Shown piece by piece: positions 1 to 11,803 of a stretch of DNA of 64,000 nucleotides (positions are counted from its first letter, which is position 1; each line of letters starts with the position of its first letter). The position numbers were made by a program, and so were the translations under genes. The DNA comes from Ascarosepion bandense (taxonomy: Eukaryota > Mollusca > Cephalopoda > Sepiida > Sepiidae), in NCBI GenBank assembly GCA_037127315.1, contig JBBBDQ010000420.1:3956001-4020000 (forward strand). The letters run 5' to 3'. The notes under the pieces were generated by a model that was not told the DNA's origin, searched no databases, and worked only from the letters and a program-made list of their open reading frames with translations.

Positions 1-1870
1 CCACTGTCCTACGTTGTGATTAGATCCCAGAGGTCACCTCGTGCAATTTTAGTAGTCGCCTTCTTGAGCCAGTCCGGACACTGGTGTACACTTGTGGTTT
101 GAGAAAATAAAATTCCCGGCACCAAAAAAAAAAAAAAATCAATACGATGAATGAACGAAATCGAACACGTCTGGAGAGTTACGTAGAATGTCTTTATATA
201 AAGAAAAAACAATGTCTTTCTTTTCCCAGGAATACAGTTGTCGAAAGTGATATACAGTTGTTTAAAATGCTGGTTACAACGGAGGGAGAAAGTTCGCTAA
301 AAGCATCATAGCTTCTAATCCAAAAAAAAAATGTCTTGTTTAAGTTTCGTTAGTTTTGTTGGCGTTAAAAAAACAGTTCTGTTCAAATTTTCACTAAAGT
401 CTTTTCACGTATTTCCATTAAAGTCTTTTTCACCTATTCTCTATAATCAGAGTTGTCAATTTTCTATGTAGCTTCTAAAACAGCAAAGTTCTTTCGGGTT
501 CTTGACGGAATCTGACGGAATGTGCCGAATCGGAGGCAGCCGCTGGCGGAGAATGTGGTGGTGTTGGCGGTGGTGGCACTCTGCCCCCAAAACAACAACT
601 GAGCTTTTCTTGTTGAGCATCCATATTTATAACCAATTTCGATCCTCTCTGGGGATCCGGCCGGCTCGAAGCCCTAGGCCAATGAAATCATTTTCCGCCC
701 ACACTCGATTTTTAGCTCGATGAATGAGATTTTGCCAACTCACATTCGATTTCGAATTTCCTACGGGTTCCCAGAGATCTCGGCCTTACCAGCGGGTCTG
801 TCTAGGAACCTTGGCCTTCGTGTGACCTTATCCAGTCATTCTGACACTTGTTTTGCCTAAGCGTTTTCGGCTTACCTGAAATGTTTATCTCAAACCCCAA
901 AAGAAGAGAAATTTATATTTTCCTAGAATAGTTAGATTTTATATTCCCCGGCTTTTAGAAATACTTGATGGTATTAATTTTTTTTTCCTAAGCTCACATC
1001 GCGTACTGCAATAAAGCATTAATAATATTGCCAATTTCAATTTCTCTCTCCGTTGTTTTAAACCAACCAAAGGAAAATATCCCCGCGGGAGAAGAGAAAG
1101 TATCCCTGTAGGAGATAGTGTCGCAGTTGCAATATCATTCCGCTGATGAATGAAATCCATATAATATATAAAAATAAACTTATAAATGTATAATTTACCA
1201 AAGCTTTACAAATTGTATATGGACAAGATGCCTGGGAAAGACACATTATTACTAAATCATTGTACCATTAAATAAGATCTTCATTTACTTCCATAGTGTA
1301 ATTATACTGAACTATTTTGCTATAAGTTATACACTGCAGAAGATTAATGTGATTTGCAATAAAGAATGCAAATTTGAAACATTTTGTTTTATAATTTGTG
1401 CCCAACAGTATTATGGTGTTACACACACTTGTATTTATTTTTGTTTTTTTTAATTAAGATTTTTAAAAAATCACCTAACAAATTGTATTTATTGAGTAGC
1501 CTTTATTGTAAACTCTCACAATTTTTTACCCAACTTTTACTTATTAAATAAACTAAAAAATGTATATTTAACTTGTCGTGATTCGTAATTAGAATTCAGG
1601 TTGTAATATATTTTCCATTCAATGTATCTAATGCAACATATGTCAACTTTATTTGGATTTATTCTTGAAATAGTAAAATTTTGAAGTCACTTTGTAAGAA
1701 AAACCTGCAAAAATTAGATATTTTTCTATATTTTTTCACACAGTTTTCGAAACTAAATGCTGCCAAATTGGTAAAAGCTGTTAATGGAAATTGCGGTAAT
1801 AACACTTATAGCATAAAACCCCAGTTTATATTTTGTGAGCGCAATGTGAATTTTGTAAAAATTGTGAGCA
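1..1870. other. Unrecognised AT-rich DNA
   Basis: I find no family I can name here. The short open frames lack protein-like composition. A somewhat more GC-rich patch lies near 500-850. The rest is AT-rich with short homopolymer runs. Confidence 0.5.
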
Positions 1871-1876
1871 ACCACA

Positions 1877-2218
1877 CTACTCTATTCCCTGATGTTCCCA
1901 TTGGTCTTTGTGTAACTGTTTTTTGATAATGTTCTCTAACATGTTATTTGAGGCCTTCCCAAAACAGGTGTATTCAATATGGTGCGTCCCTTCAGGATAT
2001 TTCCAATCATAGTTCTCCACAATTTCTTGACCATTTTCGTTATTAATTAATGTTCTTTTCGTTTTCTCTCCTAAACCATGTTCTGTCATCCATCGACCTG
2101 TTGGGGTGTCACCCCATTTTACAAATTCAATAGACTCTGCCAAAGTATACAAATAATCCTGCCTACAGAGAACGGTAATTGTTGAGTTGTCTGTTGTAGT
2201 TGTTAGAGTTATTGTTTG
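1877..2218 (-). CDS. Unidentified open frame, possible exon
   Basis: A 114-codon frame is open on the minus strand from just after a TGA near 2,220 to a stop near 1,877. It has no early ATG. The left part is Thr-rich. The right part has mixed, protein-like composition, including WGDTPTGRW, GLGEKTKR and KYPEGTHHIEYTCFG. A possible splice acceptor (pyrimidine-rich, then CTGTAGGCAG) precedes the frame near 2,160, so the coding part could start there. I do not recognise a family. The WG-x-x-P-x-G-x-W pattern faintly recalls proprotein convertase P-domains, but the spacing to the end is too long. It could also be a remnant of an unknown transposon. Confidence 0.22.
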   Translation of the reverse strand, partial: QTITLTTTTDNSTITVLCRQDYLYTLAESIEFVKWGDTPTGRWMTEHGLGEKTKRTLINNENGQEIVENYDWKYPEGTHHIEYTCFGKASNNMLENIIKKQLHKDQWEHQGIE

Positions 2219-2479
2219 TCAGAGCAGTTAAACCGCCGCTCGTTGGTGAGCAAGAATATAGGCTTATTACCCGGACTTACTTCTTGTATATATTTGACTC
2301 CTACTAACAAGTATTCCTGAATCTACTAACCGTGTACATGTTGTATATCTTTTATTCAATATACTTACATGTTTCCTCTTGTATCTGCTTTTGTTATTAT
2401 TATATTGTGTTGGTTTTCTAAACAAGAATCTACAACAAGAAACAAGCTCGTTAGGTAGGTTGTTTGTTGTTTTCTTCTG

Positions 2480-2770
2480 TCCATCTTGCATTTAATCTGT
2501 TCTGTGAGTATGAAACTCCTAGCCTTCTTTCTTTATTATGTGCCCTAGAAATTTCTACTGCTTCTTTTTTATGCTAATTATTTGTGTTCTTTTTGTTTTT
2601 TCTAAAACTTCATCGTTGCTAACATGATCTGTCTATGGAATCAGCAGCATCTTCTGTCGAACCAAATTTCTGTTGTTTCAAGTCTCTTCTTCTGTGAGAA
2701 GATTGTCTAGCGTTCACTGTCGTATAAGATAACATTAAGTAACTGTCCAGTACTCCTTTTTTCTGTTTCT
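2480..2770 (-). pseudogene. LINE 3' fragment (degenerate)
   Basis: Read on the minus strand, this matches, in order, the C-terminal region of the longer LINE at 39,600-42,700: the same landmarks for YRRMLRISW, the EHVSN segment and the Leu-rich stretch before it. Divergence is high and the frames are broken. It is an old 5'-truncated copy of the same or a related non-LTR family. Confidence 0.55.
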
Positions 2771-4180
2771 AATCAATTCATAACCATCTGATCTGTTTTA
2801 TTTCATGCACTGAATTTAAAGTTAATTATTTGAATGCGTAATCATAATGTCATTTAAATAGTTTATTATCTCCTCTGAAGTAATATATTCAGTTCAATTA
2901 AAACATTCAAAATATATTTTCATTTTTCAAAAATGATATTGCTTGTTCAAAATATTTTGAGACACACTTTTCCGAAAACTGCCACCCTGAATTGGTAAGA
3001 TGAATTTCAATTTTAAAAAAAAAAGAAGATTATTATTGGTCTCTCTCTTCTCAAGAGAAGTTTAAAGTAAAAAAAAATTTAAGAAAGGGAATATTTCATT
3101 TTCAAATCCTTGAGTTGTCCGTGTAAAATAAGGCTGTCATCATCTGATGGATAGCCTTGGCAACTATTATCACCTTCGTCTTTACTTTTCATTCCTTCCC
3201 CATTTTCGGCTTTTCATTTTTTGAGTTGCAATTACGTTGCAAATTGATGAGATTCACAGTAACCCGACAGCAATTCCGATTTCGGCATCAGATGTAAACC
3301 CGCTGTACACGCATATCTTTAATCAGTCCAACGTAAAAGAAAGCAGGTGTATATGTGTGGCCTTACATAAAATAACCAAAGATAATTATGCCCTATGATA
3401 TATCTATTCAAACACTAAAACTGACATGATTGCCAATATATGAAGGCATGACACAGTGATACCATGTTCGCGTCTGGCAAGAAACGGTAATACATTGTTT
3501 GTCATTGGTGTGTGACCTTAAAATTATGTGCGACTGAATTTTCCGTTTGATATTTCAATGTGATAGTAATTTGATGATTAAAAACGTAGCGTTTTGGTTT
3601 TATTTTCTTGTTATATCGACCTTCCTTCCTGGAATGTTATAAATAAATGACTTCCAAACAAATTAAATTCTTCCTTTAATTTTTTATTAACTTTATAATG
3701 CACATGATTGTAATTTTGTTTTAGAAACGTTGGCTTTAATTTCTTAGACTCGACAATCATTTTGGTTTTGATTTCCAACGCGAAATATACAGATTAAGTG
3801 CCAAAATTTCTTAAAACAAAATGTTTATCAGAAATATTGATCAGCCATATTTGTCCCTTTTGTGAGAACAATTTCAGTTCTTAATACTGAAAATGATTAT
3901 CAGGAGAGTGCTTGGTAACGTGTAACATCAATAAATAGATACACTGAAAGCTATTTTCTTATATTGTTTGCCTTTTAATGCAGGTTTTATATTTTTAATT
4001 GATATTTATTAAAAATTTCTGCAAAGTGTGTAAAATGATGGATCATTTTAAAATTTGATATTCTTTTTTTCTATTTAATTAATTTTTGAAATGAATTGTA
4101 TGAATGTGTCAATTATCAGATCTTTCAAATTAAGATGTCTGAACAAAATTTTCACCAGACTTATTTATGAGGTTAAACCC
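2771..4180. other. Unrecognised AT-rich DNA
   Basis: I see no coding region, known repeat or structured element in this 1.4-kb stretch. It is AT-rich throughout and ends at the 24-bp minisatellite. Confidence 0.5.
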
Positions 4181-4184
4181 GACA

Positions 4185-4935
4185 GCAGTGCAGCTTAAAT
4201 GGCTAGAAATAGTGCAGCTTAAATGGCTAGAAATAGTGCGTCTTAAATGGCTAGAAATAGTGCGGCTTAAATGGCTAGAAATAGTGCAGCTTAAATGGCT
4301 AGAAATAGTGCGGCTTAAATGGCTAGAAATAGTGCGGCTTAAATGGCTAGAAATAGTGCAGCTTAAATGGCTAGAAATAGTGCGGCTTAAATGGCTAGAA
4401 ATAGTGCAGCTTAAATGGCTAGAAATAGTGCGGCTTAAATGGCTAGAAATAGTGCAGCTTAAATGGCTAGAAATAGTGCGGCTTAAATGGCTAGAAATAG
4501 TGCAGCTTAAATGGCTAGAAATAGTGCGGCTTAAATGGCTAGAAATAGTGCAGCTTAAATGGCTAGAAATAGTGCGGCTTAAATGGCTAGAAATAGTGCG
4601 GCTTAAATGGCTAGAAATAGTGCGGCTTAAATGGCTAGAAATAGTGCAGCTTAAATGGCTAGAAATAGTGCGGCTTAAATGGCTAGAAATAGTGCGGCTT
4701 AAATGGCTAGAAATAGTGCAGGCTTAAATGGCTAGAAATAGTGCAGCTTAAATGGCTCGAAATAGTGCAGCTTAAATGGCTAGAAATAGTGCAGCTTAAA
4801 TGGCTAGAAATAGTGCGGCTTAAATGGCTAGAAATAGTGCGGCTTAAATGGCTAGAAATAGTGCAGCTTAAATGTCTAGAAATAGTGCAGCTTAAATGGC
4901 TAGAAATAGTGCGGCTTAAATGGCTAGAAATATGT
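4185..4935 (+). repeat. 24-bp minisatellite, about 31 units
   Basis: The unit CTTAAATGGCTAGAAATAGT plus GCRG is repeated about 31 times with almost no divergence. The main variant is CAG versus CGG at one triplet, with one CGT. The unit is a multiple of three, so one frame reads as an octapeptide (Q/R)LKWLEIV. That frame is open for 22 units until a single extra G near 4,719, and then reopens in another frame for about 8 units. Both frames are by-products of unit length, since nothing upstream looks like a gene start or exon. The Q/R order is irregular, with a run of strict alternation in the middle. High identity implies recent expansion or homogenisation. Confidence 0.9.
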
Positions 4936-5017
4936 ATGATGTTTAAAGTCAGAAATAGTTAACGAATGCAAATGTGCAACGTTGATTTTAAAATTTCTAT
5001 CGTATCGAATTCATGGG

Positions 5018-5312
5018 GGTGGGGTGCGGCCGTTCCTTTGTCCTTGATGACGGTGGATTGAAAGCTTTGGGAGAAAAGTATTGCAAAACTGCCCGAAAGC
5101 TTGCAGCAGAGCTAGATATAAGCATTGAAACAATTTCGGAACATTTGTATTTAAAAAAAAAAAGGGTCGAAGACACCTGATAAATATGTTTCACGAATTG
5201 AACCGAAACTGAAAAAGAATCACCACTGTGAAGTTTGCTTTTCTCTTCATAGGCGAAATCAAAACGGTCCATTCCTTGATCGCATCATATACAACAACCG
5301 GCGTCGACGTTC
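5018..5312 (+). pseudogene. mariner-type transposase fragment
   Basis: The frame reads a helix-turn-helix segment, CKTARKLAAELDISIETISE (5,082 onward), typical of the second DNA-binding helix bundle of mariner/SETMAR transposases. After a poly-A frameshift at about 5,153-5,163, a second segment contains FSLHRRNQNGPFLDRI, matching the family region before the first catalytic Asp. The D34D catalytic core is absent. Mariner transposases are about 345 residues and only about 90 are left, so this is a dead copy. Confidence 0.75.
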
Positions 5313-5344
5313 AAAGAACTGACTGCGATGAAGGGTTCTAAACA

Positions 5345-5800
5345 CTCTGAAAGTGCACCAAGAGTTGAACAGGAGTGGAGATTTTTCTTGTTTCATGTTT
5401 AGGATTGGGTTTTTGAGTCTTTCCAAAGTCTACTTCAATTCTATACTTCTAACGTATCTGTCTAAACTTTGAATTTTTATTTACTCATTTTTGCTTCAAT
5501 AGGAGTAGATCAATTCGCCTATTGTCTCGTTTATACTACTCCTGTCTTTCAAATGGGAGTAAATGTGTATCTCTTGCTTCCTGTTTAGAAATGAGTTTCC
5601 TCTTTCTTCTAAAATCTACTTTAATTCTATATTCCTAACGTCTCTGCCTAAACTCTGAATTTTTATTAACTAATATATTTTCCTTCAACAGGAGTAGAGA
5701 GTTCACTTATCGTCCGCTTCACACATCTCTCGGGATTTTTCAAGTTTTATTCCTTGTTTCCTGTTTAGCGTTGGGTTTCCGGTTCCTGCCACAATTTTCT
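5345..5800 (-). repeat. Interspersed repeat R with internal tandem units
   Basis: Three diverged units of about 180 bp each contain a GTTTAG(G/A/C)-TTGGGTTT block (about 5,397, 5,583 and 5,763) and an AGGAGTAGA-type block. On the other strand they match the GGAAACAAGG and GTGTGAACCGG landmarks of copies at 14.7, 29.8, 33.7 and 46.3 kb. Class unknown; no coding potential. Confidence 0.6.
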
Positions 5801-6439
5801 CATTCTCATTCACTCGCACTGGCCTCCTGCATCTTAAAGGCCTAATCGCGGTGAATCGGCTAAAATAAAGTTATGGTGACTGTTTAATGGTCGTCAACCT
5901 GATGAATCTAGTACCATTTTCTCAATCCTAGCGGAACAGTCGCAGCTAAAAAGCACTGTCACGATAATTGCAGCGTAAGTGACGACCATTATTCAATAAA
6001 AAATAACCTCTCCACTTGCACGATAATGCTTTACCAGACATCATACAACCAACTTATAAATATTTGCAAAATGTGTAGACAGTGTTTTTCTTGGTTAAGA
6101 AAATGTATTCTAAATTGAAATAAAACATTTTAAATTAATGTTTAAAACCCTGTTCATCAGAAAAATTACCATTAAAATATTTATAGAAAACGTGCAAGGA
6201 AAGTACGATACAGTGGTGGGATAGTAACTGAAGCTGAGATGGTAGATCAGGATTAATAAATTTGCAGCCCTTGTTTTTCCCTCCATTGACACAAGCACGT
6301 TAAGTAGGGTACTCGATTGTTCTTATTGTCCGATTGCCTTCAGTATATCTTATGAGTGCTAAATTCGCTATTCCTTGTTTCTGTCCTCAGAATATATCAA
6401 CTGTCACTTTCTGCTTTTAAGTATGTGTGTTTTTTGTTT
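5801..6439. other. Unrecognised AT-rich DNA
   Basis: No feature recognised. One sequence near 5,891 resembles a hammerhead core by chance (see rejected items). Confidence 0.4.
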
Positions 6440-6670
6440 CATTTTCTTTCTTAAAAAATCCCCATTGCTCATATACTACGTCTATAGTACTCTCAGCATC
6501 CCTCTGTAGAACCATAGCTCTGTTATCTCAATTCTTCGTTTTATCTGAGAATTTGCTTAGCATTAACAGCCATATTGGAGGATTGATACTAAATTCTAAC
6601 GCAGCACTTTTTTCTTAGTTTGAACGAGGTGTTTCTGTTTCTTAATACTTTGCTTAGTATTTGGAAGTCA
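6440..6670 (-). pseudogene. LINE 3' fragment (very degenerate)
   Basis: Blocks on the plus strand such as CAGCATCCCTCTGTAGAACC and a downstream TTTCTTAATACTTTGCTTAG align, in order, with the antisense of the LINE copy at 39.9-40.1 kb. It is an old fragment of the same family with several indels. Confidence 0.5.
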
Positions 6671-6915
6671 TATTTCTATATTCCGAAGAACTTCTCACAT
6701 GTTTCTGTGATCTATTCAAACATTTCCCAAATAAATTAATGTACTTGCTTAATGTTGATATCTTCAAATCTGCTTCGCATCTTGTTAACGAGCATACTCA
6801 TAATAATAATAATGATGAATAATAAAAGAATTAAAGAATTAAAAAAAAAAAAATAATAATAATAATAATGAATTAATTATTTAAGATTAAAAATAATGAT
6901 AATTTTTTAAAAAAT

Positions 6916-7197
6916 CAGTGCGTTAAGTGTCATACATGATACACGCTTGGACTGACTGGTAAGAAGATTTTCCCGTAGTAGATTACCTTACTTTCTGTGG
7001 TAGACTAGTTGTCAACCATGGTTATAGAACCCAATCTGTCCTGCTATTTAACACATAGCTGAAGAGTGAAGAGCCAGATAATTGCTTTTCCAAAGGATAT
7101 TTGTGCATAAGTGGATGCAATGAATTCAACTGAAATTCGAACTCGGCTCTTCGATTTCTCGTTCCGAGACGATATCCACTGCACCACAATGCACATC
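6916..7197 (-). mobile_element. tRNA-headed SINE, near full length
   Basis: On the minus strand the element starts with a tRNA-like head: A-box-like TGGTGCAGTGGATATCG and B-box-like GAGTTCGAATTTC. A conserved body follows (CCCAATCTGTCCTG on the plus strand) and then a tail ending near CACTTAACTGAC. It is the leftmost of three head-to-tail copies. The head suggests RNA polymerase III transcription. Octopus genomes are known to carry tRNA-derived SINEs. Confidence 0.85.
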
Positions 7198-7237
7198 ACT
7201 CATATATTTTATCCAAACTTAATCACCAACATCAAGT

Positions 7238-7458
7238 CTATCAGCCAGTTAAATGCCATATATGATACACGCTTGGGCGATGATGTTTTTCATGACATGA
7301 CTGACAAGGCAGAACATTTTCCCGAATTAGGTTGAAATTTCATTGTGCGGTAGACTGGTTGCCAACCAAGGATATAGAAACCATAGGTGGGAGTAGAAGA
7401 GATGGAGGTAGAAGAGATAAAGGCAGTAAAGATAGGTTCCTACCTATCCCAAGGACAC
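7238..7458 (-). mobile_element. SINE, head-truncated copy
   Basis: The tail and middle of the same SINE are recognisable (GATACACGCTTGGGCGATG, then GGTAGACTGGTTGCCAACC). The tRNA-like head is replaced by an AG-rich stretch near 7,385-7,430. It lies directly between two other copies in the same orientation. Confidence 0.8.
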
Positions 7459-7835
7459 TTCAGTCAGTTATGTGCCATACGTGATACACGCTTGGACGAT
7501 CATATCTCGACAGACACATGACTGACTGGGCAGAAGATTATCCCGCAGTAGGTTGCCATTGCTTTCTGCGGTAGACTGATTGCCGACCAAGGCTATAGAA
7601 TCCAATCTGTCCTGTTATTTAACCCATAACTGGAAGGAATAGGCGGATTAATACCTTTCCCAAGGGTATTTGCGCGTAAGTGAATGCAATGAATTCAGCT
7701 GGAATTCGAACTCGGCTCCCCGATTTCTCGTTCCGAGCCGATATCCAATGCACCACAAGGCACATAAATCCGCTTTCGATTTCTTACCCCGAGCCGATAT
7801 CCATTGCACCACATATCCAGTCCAACAACGCACAT
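7459..7835 (-). mobile_element. SINE, full length, plus an extra partial head
   Basis: A complete reverse-oriented copy occupies 7,459-7,770. Immediately after it, 7,771-7,835 repeats only the head part (TTCTTACCCCGAGCCGATAT and CATTGCACCAC). The extra partial head suggests local duplication rather than a separate insertion. Confidence 0.85.
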
Positions 7836-7920
7836 AAAAATATATATATAAATAAATAATATATAAATATAAATTAATTAATTAATTAATTAATTAATTA
7901 AATTAAAAATTAAAAATATT
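7836..7920. repeat. AT-rich simple repeat with (TTAA)n
   Basis: A short (TA)n is followed by AATA-rich DNA and then eight or so ATTA units at about 7,872-7,903. Confidence 0.8.
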
Positions 7921-8250
7921 AAAAACAGCTTCAAAAAATGTTCTGGCGTTACAACATGTATAATTGATTGAAAGTGTTAATATGTATGTTTTTCTTAGCG
8001 AATAAAGTTTGTCTCCAGTAAATATCCCGTGAAGTACGACAATTTTACTTGTTAGCAACGTGAACGTTAGTAACGTGAATTTAATCAGTTGGGTTATGTT
8101 TTGTAGGTGTTACTGGGCTGTGTATCGCTATTCATGGGCGTAAATAGTAGAAACTGTTGAGAGGGTTTTTTTTTTAATTTTATAGGATGTAGCAACCAAT
8201 TAAACTTAGAAATCACATTTAAAAACTTTGCAAAACCCTCAATCAGAGAC

Positions 8251-8362
8251 GCTTACGCCCACAGAATGTTTAAAGTCCGGCTCTCATACGATCAATGAAG
8301 TTAAGCAGCGTTGAGTCAGTACTTGAATAGGTAATCGCTTGGGAATACCAGTTGCTGTAAGC
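8251..8362 (+). rRNA. 5S rRNA-like sequence (pseudogene or SINE head)
   Basis: The stretch runs from GCTTACGCCCACAG to GGGAATACCAGTTGCTGTAA and follows eukaryotic 5S rRNA order: GAAGTTAAGCA (internal control region), GTCAGTACTTG and a damaged GATGGGTGACC. It is about 112 bp against about 120 bp for 5S, with many substitutions. It cannot be a working 5S gene. A tRNA-like SINE head follows at once, as at 12,491, so I read it as part of a composite SINE. Confidence 0.7.
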
Positions 8363-8460
8363 TTGAATATGTGTTGTAATAGATAACGGCTCCGAATTCT
8401 AAATGAGAGAGCCGTATTCCAATTCCAATCGGGTTCATTACGTGAAACTCAATTAAAAAA
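8363..8460 (+). mobile_element. SINE head attached to the 5S-like sequence
   Basis: After the 5S-like end come GTGTTGTAATAGATAACGGC and a degraded B-box region (ATTCCAATTCCAATCGG), the same tRNA-like head as the SINE copies elsewhere. The rest of the SINE body is missing and the copy ends in an A-rich run. Confidence 0.65.
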
Positions 8461-9048
8461 AGATATGAATTCTTATTTTCACTCCCTCAGCATTGAGTTG
8501 ATTAGTAGGATTTATAACAGAAATTTATTAAAATCTTCAATTTTTTTCAAAACCAAAATATTTTTCGACTTTAAATAACTTGAAAAAGGTCGATAAACCG
8601 TAAAAAAATCAATATAAGTTTATACTATTATTGCTTCAATTTTACATTAAAATTTGAACTAAAAGTTCCTCGAATTTGTAGTGTTAAATATGTTTCATTT
8701 TATATATGAGACCGGAACTTTATCAAAATTTTGGATAATAGGCTTGAATTTTGTCCACTGGGTTTTGTCCTGTTACCCCCCAAATGTTAAGAAAATCATG
8801 TGTGATTCATGCTTTATAATCGAAAATTCTTTACAAAATTACTTTTATCATTGATGTCTTAAAATGTTCATCATTTCTTTTTAGATCTTATATTAGTTTA
8901 ATTATGGATGACAGCTGAGTATTTAGCTACGTTTTAAATGATAATCCTCAAATGTTAAAGCTAGAAGAATGGTTGATCTCTGTAAATATTTTAACATTAA
9001 AATACAGCAGTAGACTTGTCACATATGTACAGATCCTGTTATTCCCAT
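8461..9048. other. Unrecognised AT-rich DNA
   Basis: Nothing recognised apart from short A and T runs. Confidence 0.4.
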
Positions 9049-9113
9049 TTAAAACTGGACCCCTGTGTAGTAAAACTGGACCCCTGTGTAGTAAAACTGG
9101 ACCCCTGTGTAGT
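9049..9113. repeat. Three copies of a 21-bp tandem repeat
   Basis: AAAACTGGACCCCTGTGTAGT is present three times in a row without change, creating a false repeated peptide on the minus strand. Confidence 0.9.
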
Positions 9114-9239
9114 ACAGAATAAATCAGGAAACTTATTTTCTTAACATTTACAACGAATGAGAAAAAATTTACACTTTGCTGCTCTCCTTTAACCGCCATA
9201 GAGCGTCAGTATGACTCACATTAGTCTCCCGTAAAGCAA

Positions 9240-9835
9240 TACATTGCGCTTCCTCGGCCTCACTCTCTCAGCCGATCTCAAATGGAATGAATACATCGAT
9301 TCAATAGCTACATCTACCGCTGAGTAGGTTGGGTCTCTGTGTCGAGCTAGGAAGTTTTTCTTGTTAGAATTCATCTTGCACATTTATAAGTTTACCATTC
9401 GTCCGTGCATTGAATACTGTTGCTATATCTGGTCAAATACCACTGCTATTCATCTTGGGGTTCTTGACAAAATCCCAAAGAACGATCTGCAATATAATCG
9501 GTCCCGATTTGGCAGCTCGCTTTCAGTTACTTTCTCACCCACGAGATGTGGCTTCCCTCTGTCTTTTTTGCAAGTATTTTCACGGCTTCTGCTTTGACGA
9601 GCTTCATTCCCTGATGTCCCGCCCTCATGAATGTACTGGTGTAACTAGATTGGCAACTAGGTATCACCCTTTTACTGTCAAAATAAGCAAATGTAACCGC
9701 CACTTCTTCTTTATAAGTGTATGTTCTCGTAATTCCTGCATGTTGAACTCCTTTCCTCATTCTTGCTTTCCTGATAGCTTTATGTTTAAGTGCAATGTCA
9801 GTTGCCATGTTCTATCTCGCTGACTTTCTCTTTTC
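9240..9835 (+). pseudogene. LINE ORF2 C-terminal remnant
   Basis: The plus strand encodes blocks typical of the C-terminus of jockey/CR1-like non-LTR ORF2 proteins: an upstream LSADLKW-N-YI segment, then IYKFTIRPCIEYCCYIW, VLDKIPK, and, after a frameshift, LSHPRDVASLCLFCKYFHG and CFDELHSL. These lie downstream of the reverse transcriptase domain, so the copy is strongly 5'-truncated. A stop and at least one frameshift show it is dead. A second fragment is at 52,490. Confidence 0.75.
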
Positions 9836-11005
9836 TCTTAGCCTTTCTTTGACATCCCCTCTAACGTATTTTTCTTTTCCCTCTTTCCTCACTTCTCATT
9901 GTAACCTCCAGTGCGCACCAGTAGCAGTACTTCCTTGTTTGGGCTGAAATAATTATTAAAAGAAACCCACGAAAACTACTTTAGATTGAATAAAACCTTT
10001 ATAGTCTAAGTATGGGTAGGAAATGTCTAAAATCCCTATGTAGTGAGGGTTGAAAAATGTAAAAATGTGGCTGCGTGTTCTATGTCGTGGTCACCGTTTA
10101 TGTATAGAGCGTTGGCTTGTGTCAAACGTAGCCGAGTCCATCACATTTGAAAGTATCAGAAGGTTGCACAAAAAAATGAAATTGTCTCGTCCGCATAAAT
10201 ACGTGTAAATTTATTTAACGAGAAAAATGACATCAATTCTTCTTGTTTTGAATTAACACATACAGTTTTTCATTTAGATATGCATTTTAAGAGTTCACGT
10301 TCACTTCCGGTCAAACGAAATGGATTTGTTAAGCAAAGCAAAACTATGTCGCTAATGTGTATGAAGTCTTTGTTAATTTTTCTTTCGTAAAAATAAGGTA
10401 AATCTGATTTCGCTGTGTCTCTTTTGTTGCGCACAAGTCAATGAAGAAAGAAGAGAAACATTTAGTGCGTAGTGAAAGAGAGGGTGACAGAGTGTGAAAA
10501 GGAGGGCATGTTGTCTAGATGATACATCCGGTTGAACGACCAGTGACCCTCTCTGAAAAAAGATATCAATGACGTATATTTATACAATAGTAGAAAATAG
10601 AAATGGGTCTATTTTTTAAATGTTTTTCCTGCTTTTTAAATGGCCAGTAAATAAATGGTTGTATACATTTTGTTTTTGCCGACATTAGCACATGAAAAAC
10701 TAACTGCTCCGACTGTCTTTTGAAAATAACTTTCTGTTGGTGAATGTATAAATGTATATGCTTTTTAGTGGCTCAAGAAAAGGTGTAGGAATGTGTAAGA
10801 TTGAAATTTCTGTGCTATGAAATCTTATAAAAGTTCGACACCTACTCTTATTTACCCAATACAAGTGCAACGGAAGAAATATACATGTTATGATCTTGCA
10901 TGTATGTTGAAACAGATATCTATAATGTATTTCTCTCTCAAGTTCATTTTTTTCTAATTACAAATGATTTGCAGCCTTTTCGCGACCGGAAGGCTTCTAT
11001 CAAAG
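9836..11005. other. Unrecognised DNA
   Basis: I recognise no gene or repeat family. AT-rich, leading into the microsatellite at 11,006. Confidence 0.4.
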
Positions 11006-11006
11006 A

Positions 11007-11064
<58 letters not shown>

Positions 11065-11095
11065 AGAGAGAGAGAGAGGGAGAGAGAGAGAGAGA
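11006..11095. repeat. (TA)n followed by (GA)n
   Basis: About 55 bp of alternating TA passes directly into about 34 bp of GA with one GGG interruption. Confidence 0.95.
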
Positions 11096-11716
11096 CGGGT
11101 TGATAGATGTCTATTTCAACATATGTATGATACTAATTTTCAAGTTATTCCTAATAATTATTTTGTTAATTTTTTTTTTTAATTACAATAGATCTACGGA
11201 GCCACGGTGCTTTGTAGCTAGCTTCCTGGGACCTTGCAGTTCCTAGGAAACTTCAATCTCCCCACCGCGCTTGTTGCGATTTCTGTGGGGTTCCTAAGCA
11301 CGGCCTTGCTAAGATGGTTCACCTCTATGTACGGTGAGCTTTAGTTGAGAAAGTTAAAGTTGGGAGAAACTAAGGAATGTAGCTTGTTTGAAGATGTTCC
11401 ATGAAAATAGACGTGGAGTAACGAGAGGCTGACAATTCTTTTGTCTATAGGAAAAGGTTTGTAAAGTGATAAACAACTTATTGCATCGCGTAGACGGTTT
11501 TGGATTCTATCCAAACTAGAAAGTGAAGAGTGGATATATGTGTTGGTTAAGTTATGGGTTGCTCATGAGAGTCATACATTCTTGTGTACCAAATACAAGT
11601 ACCGACAGGATTAAATTATTCCTTTTAATTTCCCTCTCCGACACGGAGCTTATTTTATTTCATTTCATTGATATTTTTATTATTAATCACAGTAAGTTTA
11701 TTCTACATTTCTTAAA

Positions 11717-11718
<2 letters not shown>
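11096..11718. other. Unrecognised DNA
   Basis: A GC-richer patch at 11,190-11,340 (AGCTAGCTTCCTGGGACC and neighbours) stands out from the AT-rich surroundings, but I cannot assign it. Confidence 0.4.

Positions 11719-11802
<84 letters not shown>
11719..11802. repeat. Compound microsatellite (TC)n(TA)n(TG)n
   Basis: Three dinucleotide tracts of about 29, 29 and 26 bp abut without spacers. Confidence 0.95.

Positions 11803-11803
<1 letters not shown>

Noticed and set aside
5891..5960. CTGATGAATCTAG...CTAGCGGAACAGTC as a possible hammerhead
   Set aside because: The residue after GAA is C rather than the A that must pair with U before the cut site, and stem II is only a partial TAG/CTA match.
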